Source of the DNA: Eubacteriales Family XIII. Incertae Sedis bacterium
GTDB taxonomy: Bacteria > Bacillota > Clostridia > Peptostreptococcales > Anaerovoracaceae
Reading direction: 5' to 3'
Assembly: GCA_031254995.1 (NCBI GenBank)
Contig: JAIRTJ010000102.1
Coordinates: forward strand, 1 to 6,909
Length of the DNA: 6,909 nucleotides
The notes under the pieces were generated by a model, which worked only from the letters and a program-made list of their open reading frames with translations, had not been told where the DNA came from and did not search any database. Shown one piece after another: positions 5,184 through 6,909 of the stretch (positions within the stretch are counted from its first letter, which is position 1; the number at the start of each line of letters is the position of its first letter). A program made the translations under genes and the position numbers.

Positions 5184-5187
5184 AAAG

Positions 5188-5219
5188 GAAGACGACGGTG
5201 AAATCTCGCCGTCGCCTTC
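5188..5219 (-). terminator. Possible terminator of the permease gene
   Basis: Arms 5209-5219 and 5188-5198 form an 11-bp stem with a 10-nt loop, 57 nt after the permease stop. On the minus-strand RNA every position pairs, with one G-U wobble. On the plus-strand RNA the same position is an A-C mismatch, so the structure suits the permease direction. The following bases (CTTTCGGTTG) are only mildly U-rich, so termination may be inefficient. Confidence 0.45.
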
Positions 5220-5276
5220 TCGTTTGATCTTGTTTGTTCTTGTCTGATCGCGCTCGCCGTTTCAGAAGTCGCGATC

Positions 5277-6851
5277 CTATTCCGTCCGCGCGTTTTTGTC
5301 GGGGAACTTCTCGTCAAATGTGACTTCGTCCGCCCCGATCACGATGTTTGTCCGGATCTTCCCTCTCGATTTCTGAATGCGGAATATGATGATCGGGATG
5401 ATGATGATAACCATCGACGCGATGAATATCGGCAGTCCGTCCCCTTCTTCGAAGACGAGAAGCACCATTGCGGCAACCTGCACGATGATCGCGAACCATT
5501 CGAGCCACGGATACCATTTCGCCTTTACGGTGAGAACCTCCTGCGGATCATAGCCGCGCTGCACGAGCCTCTTCCGAAATATGATCTGCGAATAGAGGAT
5601 ACCGACCCAACACAGGGTTCCCGTGAAGCCCGCGATGCCGACAAGCGCCGTGTAGAGCACGCCGTTTTCGCCGCCCATGTACCCGAATGACGTGATGATG
5701 AAGCTCACGAGGAACACCAGCCAGATGAACGCGAGAGTGAAGAGCGTCGCGTTTTGCGGCGTGTTGAACCGATTCAACCGCGAGAGGAATTTCGGAGCAA
5801 GCCCCTCGACCGACAGGCCGTACAGCGAACGCACCGTACCGTAAAATCCCGAGTTTGCGCACGAGAACGCCGCGATGAGCGTTACGATGGTGAATATTCG
5901 CGACCCCCAACCGAAGCCGTAAGTCGCCAACGCTTGGGCGAACACCGAGCTGTCCAAAGTCGCGGCGTAGTAAGGCATGATCAACGAAAGCACGAAGATC
6001 GGCACCAGATAGATGAGGATAATCCGATAAGCGACGCGCTTGCAGGCCAGAGGTACGTTTACCTCGGGATTCTGCGTCTCGGCGGCTGACAGACCCACGA
6101 TCTCTGATCCCTGGAAGTTGACCAAGGTCCAGATCATCAGCGTGATCATCACGAGGCCGCCCCTCGGAAACAGCTGATGAAGTACGCTGTCCTCTCCGCC
6201 TAAGGGTACTTTCAATCCGAGGAATCCCTTTTCAACCTCTATCGACTGACCGTCTCCCGCAAAGCTGCCGCCGTTGCCCATCACGCCGAGCCAGATCAAT
6301 ATGCCGCAGATGATGAACAGGATGATGGCGAATATCTTGATGATGGCCATGATGGATTCCACATGACCGAACCATTTCACCTGATATATGTTTATGAATG
6401 TGAGCAACGCGAGAGCCAAAATGCCCCACAGGAATGTAAGCCACACGCCCGGCTCAAAGCCTGAGATATCCTTGACCAACGCGTTGACGAAGATGGACAC
6501 AGCCAACGCCTCCGACGGGATATAGCAAACCCAGTTCGCCCAAAACGCCCATCCGATGCCCGCCGAAGCCGTATCGCCCATGAATTCGCGCGTATACGAC
6601 ACGAAAGAGCCCCTTCGAGGAATGTTGACGAGCAATTCGGCGAAGGATTGCATGACGCCGTAGATCGTCAATCCCGCGACGGCGTATGTAATCAAGATCG
6701 CGCCCGGCCCCATTTCATTAAAAGTAAGTCCCAATTCAAGAAAATAACAAGATCCAATAATACCTCCGAGCGCTATGAGAGAGACATGCCAAGGCATGAT
6801 ACCCCTCGTTAGCGTCCTTTCGTCTTTTTCAACCAATCGTTCTTCTGCCAT
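5277..6851 (-). CDS. APC-superfamily amino-acid permease (AAT family)
   Basis: This is a predicted cytoplasmic-membrane, ion-coupled importer of an amino acid; the substrate cannot be read from the sequence. Its 524 residues hold about 12 hydrophobic helices. Family marks include helix 1 (LIALGGIIGSCYFLELG, 25-41), the region around residues 78-115 with RRGSFVSYTREF and GWAFWANWVCYIPSEALA, the conserved NFQGSEIVGLSAAETQNPE (245-263), and NSGFYGTVRSLYGLSVEGLAP (333-353), all in the order seen in the GabP/RocE/AnsP group. The usual GTGLF of helix 1 is here GSCYF. The ATG at 6851 follows AAGGAG by about 8 nt, a strong ribosome site. Only 58 nt of upstream sequence are present and show no sound promoter. 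It runs in the same direction as the atp operon, but a 458-bp gap with a terminator-like hairpin and promoters argues that it is a separate unit. Confidence 0.88.
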   Translation of the reverse strand: MAEERLVEKDERTLTRGIMPWHVSLIALGGIIGSCYFLELGLTFNEMGPGAILITYAVAGLTIYGVMQSFAELLVNIPRRGSFVSYTREFMGDTASAGIGWAFWANWVCYIPSEALAVSIFVNALVKDISGFEPGVWLTFLWGILALALLTFINIYQVKWFGHVESIMAIIKIFAIILFIICGILIWLGVMGNGGSFAGDGQSIEVEKGFLGLKVPLGGEDSVLHQLFPRGGLVMITLMIWTLVNFQGSEIVGLSAAETQNPEVNVPLACKRVAYRIILIYLVPIFVLSLIMPYYAATLDSSVFAQALATYGFGWGSRIFTIVTLIAAFSCANSGFYGTVRSLYGLSVEGLAPKFLSRLNRFNTPQNATLFTLAFIWLVFLVSFIITSFGYMGGENGVLYTALVGIAGFTGTLCWVGILYSQIIFRKRLVQRGYDPQEVLTVKAKWYPWLEWFAIIVQVAAMVLLVFEEGDGLPIFIASMVIIIIPIIIFRIQKSRGKIRTNIVIGADEVTFDEKFPDKNARTE

Positions 6852-6894
6852 TATTTTGTCTCCTTTTTAAACGAATAAACAATATCCAAGCCAA

Positions 6895-6909
6895 ATCGCG
6901 TTTCGCGAT
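6895..6909. repeat. Small palindrome at the window edge
   Basis: ATCGCG and CGCGAT form a perfect 6-bp inverted repeat with a 3-nt loop, upstream of the permease. It may be part of a larger hairpin, such as a terminator of a preceding gene or an operator, that continues past the window; the edge prevents a decision. Confidence 0.35.

Noticed and set aside
4998..5317. Short frames on both strands across the repeats (for example 4998-5201 plus and 5084-5317 minus).
   Set aside because: They are built from the repeat sequence, are Arg/Lys-rich, and the minus frame runs into the permease end. No ribosome site or homology is apparent.
6866..6888. TTGGCT-17 bp-TTTAAA upstream of the permease as a promoter.
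   Set aside because: The -10 would abut the Shine-Dalgarno sequence, leaving the ribosome site at or before the transcription start.

Overview
The window carries most of an F1Fo ATP synthase operon and, upstream of it in the same orientation, a gene for an amino-acid permease. Every confident gene lies on the minus strand, so transcription runs from high to low coordinates. The protein sequences, the strong GGAGG-type ribosome sites and the gene order atpI-atpB-atpE-atpF-atpH-atpA-atpG suggest an anaerobic or fermentative member of the Bacillota (Clostridia-like). No rRNA, tRNA or other taxonomic marker is present, so this placement is inference.

Layout in transcription order. At 6851-5277 lies an APC-superfamily (AAT-type) amino-acid permease of 524 residues, followed by a candidate terminator hairpin at about 5219-5188. 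From 5276 to 4819 there is a 458-bp gene-free stretch. It holds two almost identical copies of a roughly 100-bp hairpin-rich repeat (4962-5063 and 5084-5183), two overlapping sigma-70/sigma-A-type promoters facing the atp genes (4946-4974), and a leader of about 120 nt. The atp operon follows: atpI (to 4255), atpB (4262-3528), atpE (3409-3143), atpF (3109-2600), atpH (2612-2073), atpA (1960-440) and atpG (433 to the window edge, truncated). The remaining genes, normally atpD and atpC, would lie beyond the window.

How the genes work together. AtpI helps assemble the c ring. AtpB (a), AtpE (c) and AtpF (b) form the membrane Fo part. AtpH (delta), AtpA (alpha) and AtpG (gamma) belong to F1 and the stalks. 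Tight junctions (atpI/atpB 8-nt overlap, atpF/atpH 13-nt overlap, atpA/atpG 6-nt gap) suggest translational coupling. Longer spacers before atpE (118 nt) and atpA (112 nt) precede two subunits needed in many copies.

The most interesting points are: (i) the c subunit keeps the Gln32/Glu65/Thr66 set that marks Na+-binding rotor rings, so this may be a sodium-coupled ATP synthase; (ii) the atp promoters are built at the edge of a repeated hairpin element, which supplies the -35 hexamer of one promoter and the TG of the extended -10 of the other; (iii) AtpI has an unusual, strongly basic C-terminal tail and no ATG start. I found no clear sign of a wholly new multi-gene system. The repeat element is the least explained part of the window.
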